Shown: piece after piece, positions 1-11,560 of the stretch
How the letters are laid out: every line of letters starts with the position of its first letter
Numbering within the stretch: the first letter of the stretch is position 1
Origin: Boswellia sacra
Taxonomy: Eukaryota; Streptophyta; Magnoliopsida; Sapindales; Burseraceae
Direction of reading: 5' to 3'
Length of the DNA stretch: 64,000 nt
Assembly: GCA_013180625.2 (NCBI GenBank)
Contig: SNVD02004302.1
Span: 1-64,000 of the forward strand
Notes under the pieces: generated by a model
Databases searched by the model: none
Told to the model about the DNA's origin: nothing
The model's input: the letters and a program-made list of their open reading frames with translations, nothing else
Made by a program: the position numbers and the translations under genes

Positions 1-671
1 CTAATTGTTTATCGGTAGAAACAAATTCTAAAGAAATATTACCTTTTTGCACATGATCTCTAATAAAATGATTTCTAATCTCTATATTCTTAGTCCTAGA
101 GTGTTGTATGGGATTTTTTGAAATGTTGATGGCACTTGTATTGTCACATTTGATGGGAATATGATCAAATATCACACCATAATCTTTTAAAATTTGTTTC
201 ATCCAAAGAGATTGTGCACAACAACTTCCTACTGCAATATACAAGGCTTCCGCGGTTGATAAGGCAACAGAAATTTTGTTTTCTACTAAACCATGAGACT
301 AATGCATGTCCTAGAAAATGGCAAGAGCCACTAGTGCTCTTTCTATCAAGAAGACTTCCAGCAAAGTCCGCATCCGAATAACTAAATAGATCAAAATTAT
401 CACACTTAGGATACCAAAGACCTAGATTTATGGTTCCAAAAAGATATCTAAATATCCTTTTGACGGCTTTAAGGTGAGATTCCTTTAGACAAGTTTGAAA
501 TCTAGCACACATACACACACTAAACATAATATCAGGTCTACTAGCAGTTAAATACAAAAGAGAGCCAATCATACCTCGATACTTTGTTACCTCAACATCT
601 TTTCCTTTCTCATCTTTGTCAAGCTTCGTTAATGTACCCATAGGTGTGTTATATGTCCTTGAATTATCCAT
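1..671 (-). pseudogene. copia RT C-terminus and RNase H, broken
   Basis: The frame from 671 down to 165 gives the typical link of copia RT to RNase H: 'GSLLYLTASRPDIMFSV' followed by the first RNase H aspartate motif YSDADFAG and RKSTSGSCHFLG. After SWFSRKQN the expected next RNase H motif is lost by a frameshift at about 280-290; the remaining motif can be followed in another frame towards the left edge. RNase H would remove the RNA strand during reverse transcription in the virus-like particle. Not functional as it stands. Confidence 0.85.
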
Positions 672-780
672 GCCAAACTTCTTGAGAAGATCTCTTGGGT
701 ATTTAGCTTGATTATGAAGATCCCATCTATTGATTGCTTGATTTGAAGTCCAAGGAAGAAATTTAATTCTCCCATTAAGC

Positions 781-1400
781 TCATTTCAAATTCTTGTTGC
801 ATGCACTTGGAAAATTCCTCACATATAGAGACATTAGTAGCACCAAATATATATCATCAACATAGATTTGAACAATTAATAAATCATCATTTTTTGTTTT
901 AACAAAAAGAGTAGTATCAACTTTTTTTATTTTGAAACCATTATCAATGAGAAATTTGCTCAATCTATCATACCATGCTCTTGGTGCTTGTTTCAAGCCA
1001 TAAAGTTCCTTTTTGAGTTTGAAAACATGGTTTGGAAAATCATGATTTTGAAAACCAAGAGGTTGCTCTACATATACTTCCTCCATAATGTAACCATTTA
1101 AAATGCACTTTTGACATCCATTTGATATAATGTAAAATTTTTATAACATGCAAATGCACACAACATTCTAATGGATTCTAATCTAGCAACCGGTGCAAAG
1201 GTTTTCTCATAATCAATACCTTCTTCTTGATTGTATCCTTGAGCAACAAGTCTAGCTTTGTTTCTAATAATGGTGCCATTTTCATCTACTTTATTTCTAA
1301 AAATCCATTTAGTGCCTATAATAGAATGATTTTTGGGTCTAGGGACTAATTCCCAAACTTGATTTCTCTCCAATTGATTCAATTCTTCTTGCATAGCCAA
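781..1400 (-). pseudogene. copia reverse transcriptase, broken
   Basis: Two frames make up the core. From 1400: '[17 protein letters not shown]', [43 protein letters not shown] and YQMDVKSAF (first catalytic Asp). From 1086: [22 protein letters not shown] and the catalytic YVDD box. A frameshift lies between them at about 1087-1097, and sequence after YVDD drifts. It would copy element RNA into DNA. The catalytic aspartates are kept but the polyprotein frame is not. Confidence 0.9.
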
Positions 1401-1587
1401 AATCCAACTTTCGTCATTTTCGGCTTTTTTAAAAGATTTTGGTTCAAATTGAGAGACAAAAGCAAAATGATTACAAAAGTTCTTAAAAGAAGACAGTTAT
1501 CATACCTTGTGATGGTTCACCAATAATGATTCTTTAGGTGAGCTTTTGCATACCTCCATTCATTTGGTAATTCTTGGGAAGAATCAT

Positions 1588-2774
1588 TTACTTCCTCAAG
1601 CTTTTCTTGTTGAAGTTGTAATTCATCTTGCTCTTTTCATCAAGCCTTGATTCCTTGATTTGCCTTTCTACCTCAACAATATCATCATCTAAATTCTTTG
1701 AAGAAATAACATTAGTTTCATCAAATTCAACATGCATAGATTCTTCAATAGTAAGAGTCTTTATGTTAAAAACTCTATATGCTTTACTATGGTTGGAGTA
1801 GCTAATAAAAATTCCAACATCGGCTTTTGCATCAAATTTTCCAAGGTTATCCTTTTGCATCAAATTTTTCAAGGTTATCCTTGGTGTTTAAAATAAAACA
1901 TTTACATCCAAAAACTTTAAAAAATCCAATGTTGCTTTTCTTCCTTTCCAAAGGTCATAAGGAGTTTTCTTTATTAAAGCTCTAATATGGACTCTATTGA
2001 TTATAAAGCATGCCGTATTAACGGCTTCGGCCCAAAAATATTTTGGTAAATTATTTTCAAGTAACATGGTCCTAGCCATTTCTTGGATAGTCCTATTTTT
2101 CATCTCAACAACACTATTTTGTTATAGAGTTCTAGGTGCGAAAAAATTATGTTCAAAACCATTTTCATCACAAAGATTTTTAAATGCAACATTGTCTACT
2201 TCACCACCATGATCACTCCTAATGGACACAATAGAATACCTTTTTTGATTTTGGACTCTTTTTGCAAATTTTGAAAAAGCTTGTATGGCCTCATTTTTAG
2301 TATTCAAGAATAATACCCAAGTGAATCTTGAATAATCATCCACAATAACAAAAACATAATACTTTCCACAAAGGCTTTGAGTTCTTGATGGTCCAAATAA
2401 ATCCAAATGAAGTAATTGTAGAGGTTTATTTGTTGAATAAATTTCTTTTGTTTAAAATAAGTTCTCACTTGTTTTCCAAATTGACAAGCATCACAAATCT
2501 TATCCTTTTCAAATTTTATTTTTGGAAGACCATCAACTAAATCATTTTTAGAAATTTTTGAAATTGTGTCCATGCTAGCATGACCTAATCTTCTATGCCA
2601 TAACCAAGCATCATGCTTAACAATGGAACAATTTTCTACATAATTATTAACATCAATATCAATTGTATAAATATTACCACATCTATTACCAATAAATAAT
2701 GTCTTATTGTTACTAACATCCTTAATCACACATCTATTAGGCTCAAAAGTAACAAAATATCTCTTATAACACAA
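1588..2774 (-). pseudogene. copia GAG-pre-integrase and integrase, broken
   Basis: From 2774 the zinc-binding HHCC domain is seen as WLWHRRLGHAS with CDACQFGKQ about 40 residues later. From 2406 the catalytic core starts with DLFGP and shows VDDYSRFTWV and SDHGGEV. From 2103 follow the RTIQEMARTMLLENNLPKYFWAEA and the link to the C-terminal KFDAKAD..YRVFN part (from 1872). There is a frame change at 2304-2406 and a stop at about 2121, where a Gln codon is expected. A 20-odd base repeat at 1848-1885 doubles part of the C-terminal segment. It would insert the cDNA. Confidence 0.9.
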
Positions 2775-3000
2775 TTAACTAATGCTAATCAAATCATGTT
2801 TCAAACCATTAACAAGCAAAATATTTTCAATAATAAGTGAAAAAGGGTTACCAATATCACCATGTTCAATTACCCTTCCTTTGGCATTATCACCGAAGGT
2901 CACATATCCTCCTTTCTTCATGATTAATCTTGAGAACTTGAAGGCATCTCCGGTCATATGCCTTGAGCATCCACTATCTAAGTACCACTTGTGTTTGTCA
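2775..3000 (-). pseudogene. copia aspartic protease remnant
   Basis: Upstream of the Met codon at 2957 the minus strand reads WYLDSGCSRHMTG, the copia protease active-site motif D-S-G at about 2975-2985. It is followed by GGYVTFGDNAKGRVIEHGDIG and NGLKHDLISIS, the usual end of the domain. One stop (2775-2777) separates it from the integrase in the same frame. It would cleave the Gag-Pol polyprotein. Confidence 0.85.
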
Positions 3001-3075
3001 CTCCTTTGTCTCTACAATCAACATTCAAGGAGTAACTTTTTGGTACCCAAAAGTTCTTGGGTCCTTGGGGGTTAG

Positions 3076-4382
3076 TTATGATACTTTTGGAACCCATATT
3101 TGTTTTAAATTAGGATTTCTTTTAATGGAGCAAGAATGCACATTGTGTCCTTTTCTTCCACAATAAGTACATGAATGATTAGGATTATTCCTAAAAGATG
3201 CATGAGCAAAATAATTTTTAAAATACTTTTGATTTTTATGAGTTTTATATCCTAATCCTCTTTTATCAAAAACACACCTTTGGTTTTGTAACATAGAATT
3301 CAAATTTTTTGTGCTTTTCGTAAAACTATCAACAATATTTCTTAAGTCATTATTTTCCTTTTTCAAAATAACATTTTTTTCTCTAATTTATCAAAATCCT
3401 TTTGTTTTAAAATCTCATTTTCAGTTTTTAAAAAATGTATTTGACTTTCCAAACTTTCAAAATCTTTTTGTCTTAAAATTTCATTTTCATTTTCTAAAGC
3501 TTCATTTATTTCCACCATCTCTTCTAATTGAGATAACATGATTTTTGACTTCTTTTTGAAAGCATTGATTTTTGAATTTTGTTTATTAACTTGCACATGT
3601 AAATTTTAGAATACTTCAAGTAATTCATCATATGAAAGCTTACGATCATGGTTTAAAATACTTATCTCATTTTCTCTTAAAGCCATAAAGCACATGTTTG
3701 CCACTTCGTAATCTTCTTCTTCATTATCCTTCAAGGTGATTTCATGAGTTATGAGAGAACCCATAAGTTCTTCTAATGGTAGTTTGGTGAGGTCCTTTGC
3801 TTCTTGAATTGCCGTCACCTTTGGCTCCCAAGATTTTGGTAGACACCTAAGAATCTTTCTCACCATTTCAACATTAGAATAAGATTTACCAAGAGATTTC
3901 AAACTATTAATAATATCCGTAAATCTAGTAAACATTTCAGAAATTGATTCATCCGATTTCATCTTAAAAAGCTCATAACTATGAACTAGCATACTAATTT
4001 TGGATTCTTTAACTTGACTAGTTCCTTCATGAGTTACTTCAAGTGTGTGCCATATTTCTTGTGCCGTAGAACAAGTAGATATTCTATTAAACTCATTTCT
4101 ATCTAGAGCACAATACAACACATTCATAGCTTTAGCATTCAAACTCAATTTCTTTTTATCATCTTCACTAAACTCTTTAGGTTCTTTAAGCATGCATTCC
4201 CCATTTTCAATTTTGGTAGGAACAAAAGGTCCTTCCAAAACAATAGACCACAAATCATAATCAAAAGATTTCAAGAAAATACTCATTCTAGTTTTCCAAT
4301 AAGAGTAATCACTTCCATTAAAAAATGGAGGTCTAGAGATAGAAAGTCCCTCAACATATGAAGTTGAATTAAAAGTTGCCAT
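3076..4382 (-). pseudogene. copia gag (UBN2-type) with zinc knuckle, broken
   Basis: The start at 4382 lies 42 bases inside the primer site. The first 258 codons carry the gag-like pattern RPPFFNGSDYSYWKTRM and then the UBN2-type region (LKSLGKSYSNVEMVRKILRC, PLEELMGSLITHE). The frame stops at 3606-3608, goes on from 3596 as a Lys/Glu-rich coiled coil, then shifts frame near 3365. The last part has the CCHC knuckle CTYCGRKGHNVHSC and the KQIWVPK box that precedes protease. Gag would form the virus-like particle and bind RNA. Confidence 0.88.
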
Positions 4383-4423
4383 AGCTCAAAAATCGATTAA
4401 GATTTAAAAAATTGAGCAACCTT

Positions 4424-4435
4424 GCTCTGATACCA
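4424..4435 (-). other. primer-binding site for initiator Met tRNA
   Basis: On the minus strand this reads TGGTATCAGAGC, the usual plant copia site complementary to the 3' end of initiator Met tRNA. It is two bases inside the LTR that starts at 4438. Confidence 0.9.
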
Positions 4436-4755
4436 CTTGTTGACCCAGGTATGGCAACCCAAGAGGGGGGGTGAATTGGATTTTTATTTATCAATACGAA
4501 ATTAGAAAACTTTTCTTGAAAGATCAAAATTATTTAACTCTTTCTTTGAGAATAAAGGTGAAGAAGATGAAAATAGAATGCAATCAATAGAATAGCAATA
4601 AAGAACAATCACAAGTGCAAGTAAATGTAAAGAGGATAGGGATAGAGAGAGTGCAAACTCAATTTACGTGGTTCGGCAAACCTTGCCTACGTCCACGGGC
4701 TCCTAGCTCCACGAGCTAAGCTTTCCACTAAGTTGTAGAAATCTTTACAACTTGC

Positions 4756-4949
4756 TTGATGAACAACCTCACCAAGACTTTTTCTTCAACTCTTGATAAC
4801 ACCACACCAAGAGTTCTTCTTGATGAACAACCTCACCAATGCAACTTCCTTCAACCCCTGATAACACCACACGAAGAGTTCTTCTTGATGAACAACCTCA
4901 CCAAGGCAACTTCCTTCAACTCTTGATAACACACAAACAAGAGTTCTCT
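4756..4949. repeat. 65-bp tandem repeat in LTR, about 3 units
   Basis: Units start at TTGATGAACAACCTCACC (4756, 4820, 4885) and end in AAGAGTTCTTC. The solo LTR at 43274 has about four units (43603, 43668, 43733, 43798), so the copy number varies between LTRs. Confidence 0.85.
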
Positions 4950-5219
4950 CAAGGATAACTATTATCCTTTACAATAATATCTCACTCTCACCACAATACA
5001 AGAACAAAGATAATTTTTACAACAAAAGTATAACTCTCTTCAAAGAGTAGATAAATAATATAAAAGCTCTTTAGACTTGATATTTCTCTTGCTTTTTGCT
5101 TGATAAAATGCTTCTCTTGCACTACTTGAATGCATGGGAGAATGGCTCCTTTTATAGGCAAATGAGATGAACTTAATCAAGTGAAGATACCAACTCCAAA
5201 TTTTCTGCCCACCATAAAA

Positions 5220-5960
5220 ACCGTAATATTGTCTTCCATTTTTGTCAATGTTCTGTTTGAAATTTGAAAATCTGAAAAACATAAAAGATTTGCACATTTG
5301 AATAAGCTTTCCAACGCATTAAGAATCAAGTCATTTGGATATCTGTAGCTCAAGATATGGCCAAAACACCATTCAGTGCTTGATGTGACTTGATTTTTCT
5401 TTCTTGTGTCAGTCCACCAAATTGAATGATAATTCTGTCAGCCTTCCGTTTGAAATTTGAATTTCTTCAAAACATGAAATCTGAATATTTGAATAATCTT
5501 TCCAAAAAATTAAGAATCAAAGCATTTGGATATCTCTATCTTAAGATATGGCCAAAACACCATTCGGTGCTCATGTGAGTTGATTTTTCTTCTTTGTGTC
5601 AGTCTACCGAATTGCATGTCAATTATGTCGGCCTTCTGTTTGAAATTTGAATTTTTTCAAAACATATGAAATGTTCTTCATTAAGTCATCTTTCCAATGC
5701 CGCAAGAATCAAGTCATTTTGATTTTTCTAGCTCAAGATATGTCCAAAGGAGTATTCGGTGCTCATGTCAGCTGCTTCCATTTGTCTTTCAACTTGCATG
5801 ATGATTTGGACAACCTTGCACTTGAAATTTGAATTTCATTAAAACATATGAAATGTTATAAATTGAGTAAGCTTTCCAAAGGCTCAAGAATCACGTCATT
5901 TGGATATTTGTAGAGATATATATGACCAATTGATTGAACATTGCTCATGTGTCACATTCC
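5220..5960. repeat. about 190-bp diverged direct repeats in LTR, 4 units
   Basis: Each unit has TTGAAATTTGAATTTC-like sequence (near 5250, 5449, 5639, 5821), then CTTTCCAA, AAGAATCAAG, TTTGGATAT and a CAAGATATGGCCAAAA-like block. The solo LTR lacks the last units, with its breakpoint inside the repeat, which suggests deletion by recombination between units. Confidence 0.75.
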
Positions 5961-6166
5961 TTGAGTCAATCCTTGTTCTTAAACTTTGGTGCCTTTAACA
6001 TGTAGTCTTCTCCTTAGCTTCAACACTTCATTTTAATAAGCCTCTCCTTGATTTTAAAATTATTTCAATGATCTTACTCTTGCACATAAATAAACATGTT
6101 AGTAAATCTCAATTAATCAATATGTATTGTTATCATCAAAATTATCATGTAGCCTTAGGGCTAACA

Positions 6167-6586
6167 CAGCTGGCTGGCTATGTGAGGACCATTGACTAAG
6201 AGTGGGATAGCCAATCAATTGTAGGTGGACCTCTGACCAATGGTAGGCCAGCCAGCCAGCCGATTGTAGCCCGCCAATCCCCCTTGTTTCACATTTTTCA
6301 ATGTGATTCTCCTTAGACCTTCGTCTATTCGATCATGTGTAACTTTTTAAATTCAACTTTGATTTGTAATCTGTAAAATTCTATGAAAACTAGACATTTG
6401 TAACTATGCAACGGTATATGAGTTATCATCAGATTCTTTTTGGATTAATTTCTATGATTTTTCAAAATCATATGTCAGTTTTCGAGACTCTTGGTTAGTT
6501 TCTTCTCTCCTTTTTCCTTTTGCTTCTAGGGGTTTTTTGGTCATTTCTATTACTTGACATTCATCTTCACTTATCCAGTGTCTACA
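6167..6586 (-). repeat. Tat-like gypsy LTR, U3 part only (LTR c)
   Basis: On the minus strand it starts TGTAGACACTGG at 6586 and can be aligned with the start of the full LTR at 12254-14061. The SIRE-like element is inserted at 6167, so the rest of this LTR should lie left of the window. The preceding minus-strand bases AAGTAGGGGCCAAGT look like its polypurine tract, making this a 3' LTR. Confidence 0.75.
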
Positions 6587-7430
6587 ACTTGGCCCCTACT
6601 TTGAAAAGTTTGTGAGAAATAAAAATCAACGAAGTACTCTTGCTTCGTCTTTCCTCCTCTCATCTCGAGATTTTTGCCTTTATCTGCATTCTGTTAGACT
6701 CCTCATTTTTTGCTTTCCTCCTTCAATTCTTGCAAAAGTGGTACACCCACTCAAGGGCTAGTGTGTCCCTTCAAAGGCTGATATACCAACTCAAGGGTTA
6801 GTGTGACCACTCAAGGGCTAAAATGCATCCTTCTAATACATGCAATGCACTCTTCTAGTGTAGATAGGTTCATCCCTATGATGCACAAAATGTACTCTTC
6901 TAGTGTTGATAAATGCATCCTTCTTTGCATAAAATGCATCCTTACAATGCTAAGACAAACACTTTTCAGTTCACCTATTTCTTAGGGTTTCTAACACTTT
7001 GCAGTACACCTACTTCCTAGGGTTTGTTAGCACTTTTTAGTGCACCTATTCTGTGGGCTTTAAACACTCTTAAATACACTTACTTCCTAGGGTTTTCAAA
7101 ACTCTTCAGTACACCTCTTCATAGTGCTTATGCCTAGTCTAAAGGCTTAAAATACTCTTAAGTGCATCTACTTCTTAGGGTTTTCAACACTCTTCAATGT
7201 GCCTTTTCATAGGGCTTATTTCTATTCTAAGGGCTTAAAACACTCTTAAGTGCACCTATTTCCTATGATTCCTTCTAATGCATGCCTATCAAGGAAATGT
7301 CTATCATGCACTGTTTTACAGCCTTTAGACCTTTTTCATTCTTCCTGCCTTCGACTTTCTTTAATCTTCTTTGATCTATTCAGACTTTGCATTCATTGGG
7401 TTGCATGCCCTTCTTATGAGTATTTTTCAA
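6587..7430 (-). other. Tat-like 3' spacer with polypurine tract and minisatellite
   Basis: No coding frame is seen. It has a purine tract at 6587-6602 (minus), a block of short repeats of the CACTCAAGGGCTA type (6745-6815), and a longer array of TTAGGGTTTT...CACTCTT(C/A)AGTGCACCT units (about 6955-7260). The same arrangement recurs at 14062-14960, so this is a conserved non-coding part of the element between pol and the 3' LTR, known in Tat/Ogre-type elements. Confidence 0.65.
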
Positions 7431-7838
7431 TCTATTCTTGATTTCTTTAGTGCACTTCAGATTGCCTTCTCTATTGAACTTGGGCAAGTCTAGCATGCAA
7501 AACTTCAGAGGCAAATCATTGTCCCTAATAAGCAATATGTCATCTAGGTCTTTGACTTCTTTCAGCCCGTTCTTCTTCAAGAGAGAGTTGATCTTCTTCA
7601 TGTCTTTAACCAACTGCCTAACTGATTCGGGCTCATCTTAGTTGGCTAGGCTTTTTTCTCTATCTTTACCTTGGCTAGTCTCACCCTCATCACCACCATT
7701 GCCTTCGGACTGAGGTTGGTTCATGCGGTTAGGTCCATTTTGTAGAGCTTGAATGAGTTGGGTCATTTGCTATTAGAATGCAGTCATATCGACTCTCAAT
7801 TAGACCATTTCTTAATTGTTGTTGTTAGGTGCGGCCAT
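7431..7838 (-). pseudogene. Tat-like gypsy gag N-terminus, broken
   Basis: A Met codon at 7838 (minus) starts MAAPNNN-like sequence that matches the plus-strand gag at 28345. Early stops follow, then an open stretch from 7613 with KKINSLLKKNGLKEVKDLDD and LPKFNREGN, parallel to the same block at 28580-28720. The frame ends near 7380, where it joins the 3' spacer, so the rest of gag and all of pol have been deleted from this copy. Confidence 0.7.
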
Positions 7839-8682
7839 TTCAATGACTGATTCTTCTTGTCTTGTTAAACAACCACCTCGTCTAACCTAAGCTATGATGG
7901 CAACAAAACAAAGGTGTTAATGCCATGCATGCATACATGTATGCATAATATGATGCATGCTCATACAAAGGCATGGACAAATTTTTAGCCTGCCAACCCT
8001 TTTTTCTCCTACACATGTGCCGTCGCATCTCTTTTCCTAGGATTTTTGTTCTCATTCCCAAGTTATCATCATGGGATGTGGGAGTGTGAGATTCTCTCTC
8101 CCAATTCTATCATTCAAGTTGATGTTAGAGTCTCCATCCATGATTATCATAACATAACTTCTAAACGTCATGATAACCTTAACCCATGGCACATACCCCC
8201 CTTTTGTCCTTATGGGTGACTTGACATGTGGCATTTGTTCATGGTTCCATGAGGTTTGTGTTGATGTTATTTTAATAATGTGGAATTTACAACTATGGAC
8301 ATGAATTTCAATGTAGGTTTTGGATATTCATCCTATTAGAAATTTCTATATTCATCTACATGGGCTTGAGTCTCAAAGGTCCAATACTCTAGACTCCTTT
8401 AAGCAAAAGATGCCCAGACTCCTTTGAGCAAAAGATGCCCCATTCAGCCGGTCTCTTTGTATACCAATTCAATGATACGTGCTCAAAGGTGGTGACACCA
8501 ACATGAGTCGTCTAAGGGTCGAATGGAGCCAAAGACTTCTCTCATGCCACATGGCTAGTTTAGGCGGTTTGTGCTCATTGTGTGCAAATTATAGTGATGC
8601 AAGGACTCAAAATATCATCATAAGGTATCAGAAGTTGGTATCCCAATCGAAATCAACTTTTTTTATCCCCGTGGAGTTGCCA
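7839..8682 (-). other. Tat-like 5' leader with primer site
   Basis: The leader between LTR b and gag. The minus strand reads TGGCAACTCCACGGGGA at 8682-8666, matching in position the TGGCGACTCC-type primer site of the relatives at 15988, 18794 and 27528. The block around 8380-8530 (AGACTCC..GAGCAAAAGATGCCC, GGTGGTGACACCAACATGAGTCG) recurs in inverted order in the plus leaders at 16150-16300 and 27700-27820. Confidence 0.65.
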
Positions 8683-10173
8683 TAGTGAATGGGCTTTCAT
8701 CCCGCTAGAGTGTTTGCGACCGTGATACTATGTCAAAACCTCTTTCAAGACTTAAGAAATACAAACGAGCCATGGCACATCTAAAGAACTGGAGTTACCA
8801 CCTAATTATTCAATTGGGAATGAATGGGGGTAATTTGATCCCTCGCTTCAAGATCTGAACTATCCTCATCCCTTCAAAGATGGGTTCAGGAAGTTAGATA
8901 CAAGCCATTCACCGTGCCCAGATCAAATCTAGCATTTACTAGGCTATACCAACTAAAAATAGCTTAAGTTGTTATACAGTAAGCCTAAGTGGTTTGTTTT
9001 ATATACATATTTCCAATTTTATCTTCTTTAAACAATTAAGGTGATTTTCAATCATGATAGTTGTATATTCACACAAAGAAAGAGTGAGAAAAATAGAGTT
9101 ACATTTTCTTTCAAACATGGGATATAGGAGATATGATTACATTGCTCTTCAACAATAAATTAAATCTACTTCTAAACACTTCACATATCTCATTGATTCA
9201 ACCATACAATTCATTGCATATTATAAATACAACATAAACCCTCAAGTCGAGATTCTATAGATAATGAATTACTCACCACCATATGTGATTCTATTGAATG
9301 TCTATTAGGCCTCTTTCATGGCATCATTCAAGTCATAGCATATTCATGTTTTATTGATACATATATAAATCAATTAATTAAAATTCAAATAAAGTCGTAA
9401 TCTAGAATCATGGCACTTTTACTAGATTTGATAATTCTTATCACGGTAATTCTAGCTATTATTATTTTAGCACAATTCAATTGTTGGCGATAATTCTAGA
9501 TATGGCAATTCTTGCCTAACATGGCATTTTTAGCTTAAGTCAATCAATCAAAAAAAAAAAAAAAGAAGAAAATGGTTATGCTAGCATACTTCAAAACAGT
9601 CATAAGTCTTCCTAGCATGATTCTAATTATGTGCTCTTAAGCATGATTCTAGACATGTGCTCCTAAGCATGATTCTAAGCATTCGTAATGAAAGTAAACT
9701 TCTAAACATTTTTCTAATAAAGGAGGGAAAGCGGACTTACCTTGACACGCACTTCCATCTTGCAAAACAAACGAGGGTTAAAACAATTCATAGTAACCCT
9801 AAACATACTTGTAGGCATAAAAATAAATCCTAAACATGCTTATTCTAAAGCAAGAAAATAAATAAGAAAAATAGAGGAGGAAGAGAGAACTGCTCTCAAG
9901 ACATGCCCTTTTCGATAGTAGAGCAATAGAATGCCTAGAAAAATATTGAACTAGAAAGGACTCTTTGAATTCTCAACTGTATCTTCAAGAAGAAGAAGAG
10001 ATGATTTTGATGTGTGTTTAAAAGTGAGGTGGAGGGAAGTGTATATAGTTGAAGGCTGGAATTGAAAAAGAAAGCAAAATCTAAAAAAGGAAGGTGTTTA
10101 ATAAAATTTTCCAAATATGCAAGGAGAACAACTGATTGACTATGTGAGGACTATCGACCAATAGTGGGATAGG
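8683..10173 (-). repeat. Tat-like gypsy 5' LTR, U3 truncated (LTR b)
   Basis: Reversed, it matches the LTRs at 25808-27526 and 12254-14061: TATGTGAGGACTATCGACC near its right end, the AGACATG/TCTAGAA-rich middle, and CATTCACTA before the primer site. The right end stops at about 10173, within U3, so some 400 bases including the TGTAGACAC start are missing. Confidence 0.7.
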
Positions 10174-11042
10174 AGGTCGTTTGTGATCTTGATAGGACCA
10201 CCCATATGAGTCTCCTCATTCTTCTTTGTTCCTTTCGACTTCATACCTATGAACATGCAAACTAACAAAATACAAATGCAGGTTCCTAGAGCTATTACAG
10301 CGTGATTGAGCAGACTATGTGTCCAGCTTATACTCCTTATTACAGGGATCGTAAAAGATCGCCAAGTGAGTATGATTTCATGTATGCCTGCATTACTTCC
10401 CCTATGATTTTGTCTTGATTGATTATTCTTCATGTTATTCTTAGGCAACCGTGATCGATTATAAGAGGGGCATGGAAGATCTACAGTAGAGGTTGCATAA
10501 GGTTGAGACAACTAGATCGCAATAGCATGGCACAATCATGGAGCAGTATTTGAGCATTCATCAGCAGTGAGAGAGGATTATCAAGTTGGAAGGGAGAAGG
10601 ATATCGAGCTTGCTACTTTCGGATGGGTTAGCCAAGAGATGATGGAAGTGATGACTAATAGGGTCATCAGACGGCTTTTTAGGATTTTGATTTGTTTTTT
10701 AGGTATTTTAGGATTTTATGATGGAATATTTATGATGTATTGTTTGCTTCCCTTTGTGGAAATTTTGATTTTGATGACATATTTATAATACGTAGATTTT
10801 TCTTCTTGAGCAACTTCATTATTTTATATCAATTTACTACATATTTCATGCAATTATAAGCCATTTTTACGCACATGGTTACAAAACCCCAACCAAGGGA
10901 TGCGCTTCACTTGATTTTCTCCTTTTTTGGACAACTTTTTGCTCAGAACATATCAACTGGCGCACACATCTTCAAACTGGTGTAAACCATAATTAATTGG
11001 CTTGTGCCAGTTTTCACTACTGTATATGGGTAAGCCTGCCTT
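10174..11042 (+). other. unassigned retroelement-like DNA, possible spliced ORF remnant
   Basis: No family is recognised. On the plus strand there are short open pieces with fair splice signals: CCAA/GTGAGTATG near 10370 and TTATTCTTAG/GCAACC near 10445. The following piece (10470-10620) translates as a Gln/Glu-rich stretch with a few stops (HGTIMEQYLSIHQQ, IIKLEGRRISSLL). An AT-rich tail follows. It may be the end of a retrotransposon accessory ORF; this is a guess. Confidence 0.25.
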
Positions 11043-11156
11043 ACCTCTAGTTTGTAGTTCTATAAATTCAGATTTAACATTCTTTCTCCCCCATTCGCTA
11101 CCTCTAGTTTGTAGTTCTATAAATTCAGATTCAACATTCTTTCTCCCCCATTCGCT
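11043..11156. repeat. 57-bp tandem duplication
   Basis: Two adjacent 57-base copies (11043-11099 and 11100-11156), each beginning ACCTCTAGTTTGTAG and ending CCCCATTCGCT, differ by one T/C change. Near identity points to a recent duplication. Confidence 0.95.
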
Positions 11157-11206
11157 CCAAACATGTCTAAAACAAGCTGGAAGGTTTCCAAGCCACTCTA
11201 AAGTCC

Positions 11207-11560
11207 ATGAATGATCAAGAATGGCTTCTTCTCGAGCCAATTAGGCTTGTCAAGTTGAAATTCCTTTACCAGGTGAAACTTAGTACCCGTTTTTTCATTG
11301 CTACATCTTCTTTTTGGAGTAGTTGTGATAATATCTTTCATTTCAACTACCAAGAGTTTTGTCCATTATACAAGGAATTTAGTGCCATATTAGGAGTCCA
11401 TTCTGTTGGTATGGAAGATATGATCTTACCTCTTTTGTTCCCACCTTCAGTGAGAGACATGGCCCACTTCTTCCTTCTTTCTGAAATTGTGATAAGTACT
11501 TATGTCTCTACCGGCAGGTGTAGATTTGCCTTCTCTCATTCCCCTTATCACTGTCGTTAA
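11207..11560 (+). pseudogene. fragment resembling plant mobile-domain / DUF7745-type accessory ORF
   Basis: The 117-codon frame contains SFWSSCDNIFHFNYQEFCPL followed by YKEFSAILGV. This resembles the pattern FW....n.F.F...El.PT..E..ALLG of the aminotransferase-like plant mobile domain and related accessory ORFs carried by plant retroelements. No complete domain is present, the PT of the motif is changed to PL, and the frame ends soon after. The opposite strand around it carries gypsy integrase remnants. The assignment rests on this one motif. Confidence 0.35.

Larger units (their letters stand above)
1..6166 (-). mobile_element. SIRE-like Ty1/copia retrotransposon, 5' half, degenerate
   Basis: The order on the minus strand is 5' LTR, Met-tRNA primer site, gag, protease, integrase, reverse transcriptase, RNase H, which is the Ty1/copia order (integrase before RT). 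The element runs off the left edge before its 3' LTR. The long LTR and the integrase C-terminal style (FDAKAD..IF..YS..SKAYRVFN) suggest the SIRE/Maximus lineage, which is inference. The reading frame is broken by several stops and frameshifts, so it cannot move by itself. A second copy of its LTR lies alone at 43274-44768, which fixes the LTR ends. It is inserted in a Tat-like LTR at 6167. Confidence 0.9.
4438..6166 (-). repeat. 5' LTR of the SIRE-like element (1729 bp)
   Basis: The ends are defined by comparison with the solo copy at 43274-44768: both begin TGTTGACCCAGG and end GGGCTAACA on the plus strand (TG...CA rule). It contains two internal repeat families, a 65-bp one and a roughly 190-bp one. 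It is about 235 bp longer than the solo copy because it has more of the longer repeats. Confidence 0.92.

Noticed and set aside
4424..4435. tRNA gene
   Set aside because: Only the 12-base primer site complementary to tRNA is present here and at 37351 and 57031; no cloverleaf sequence was found in the window.
4756..4949. Regular repeats that could suggest a CRISPR array
   Set aside because: Units are 65-bp head-to-tail copies without unique spacers, inside an LTR of a plant retrotransposon.
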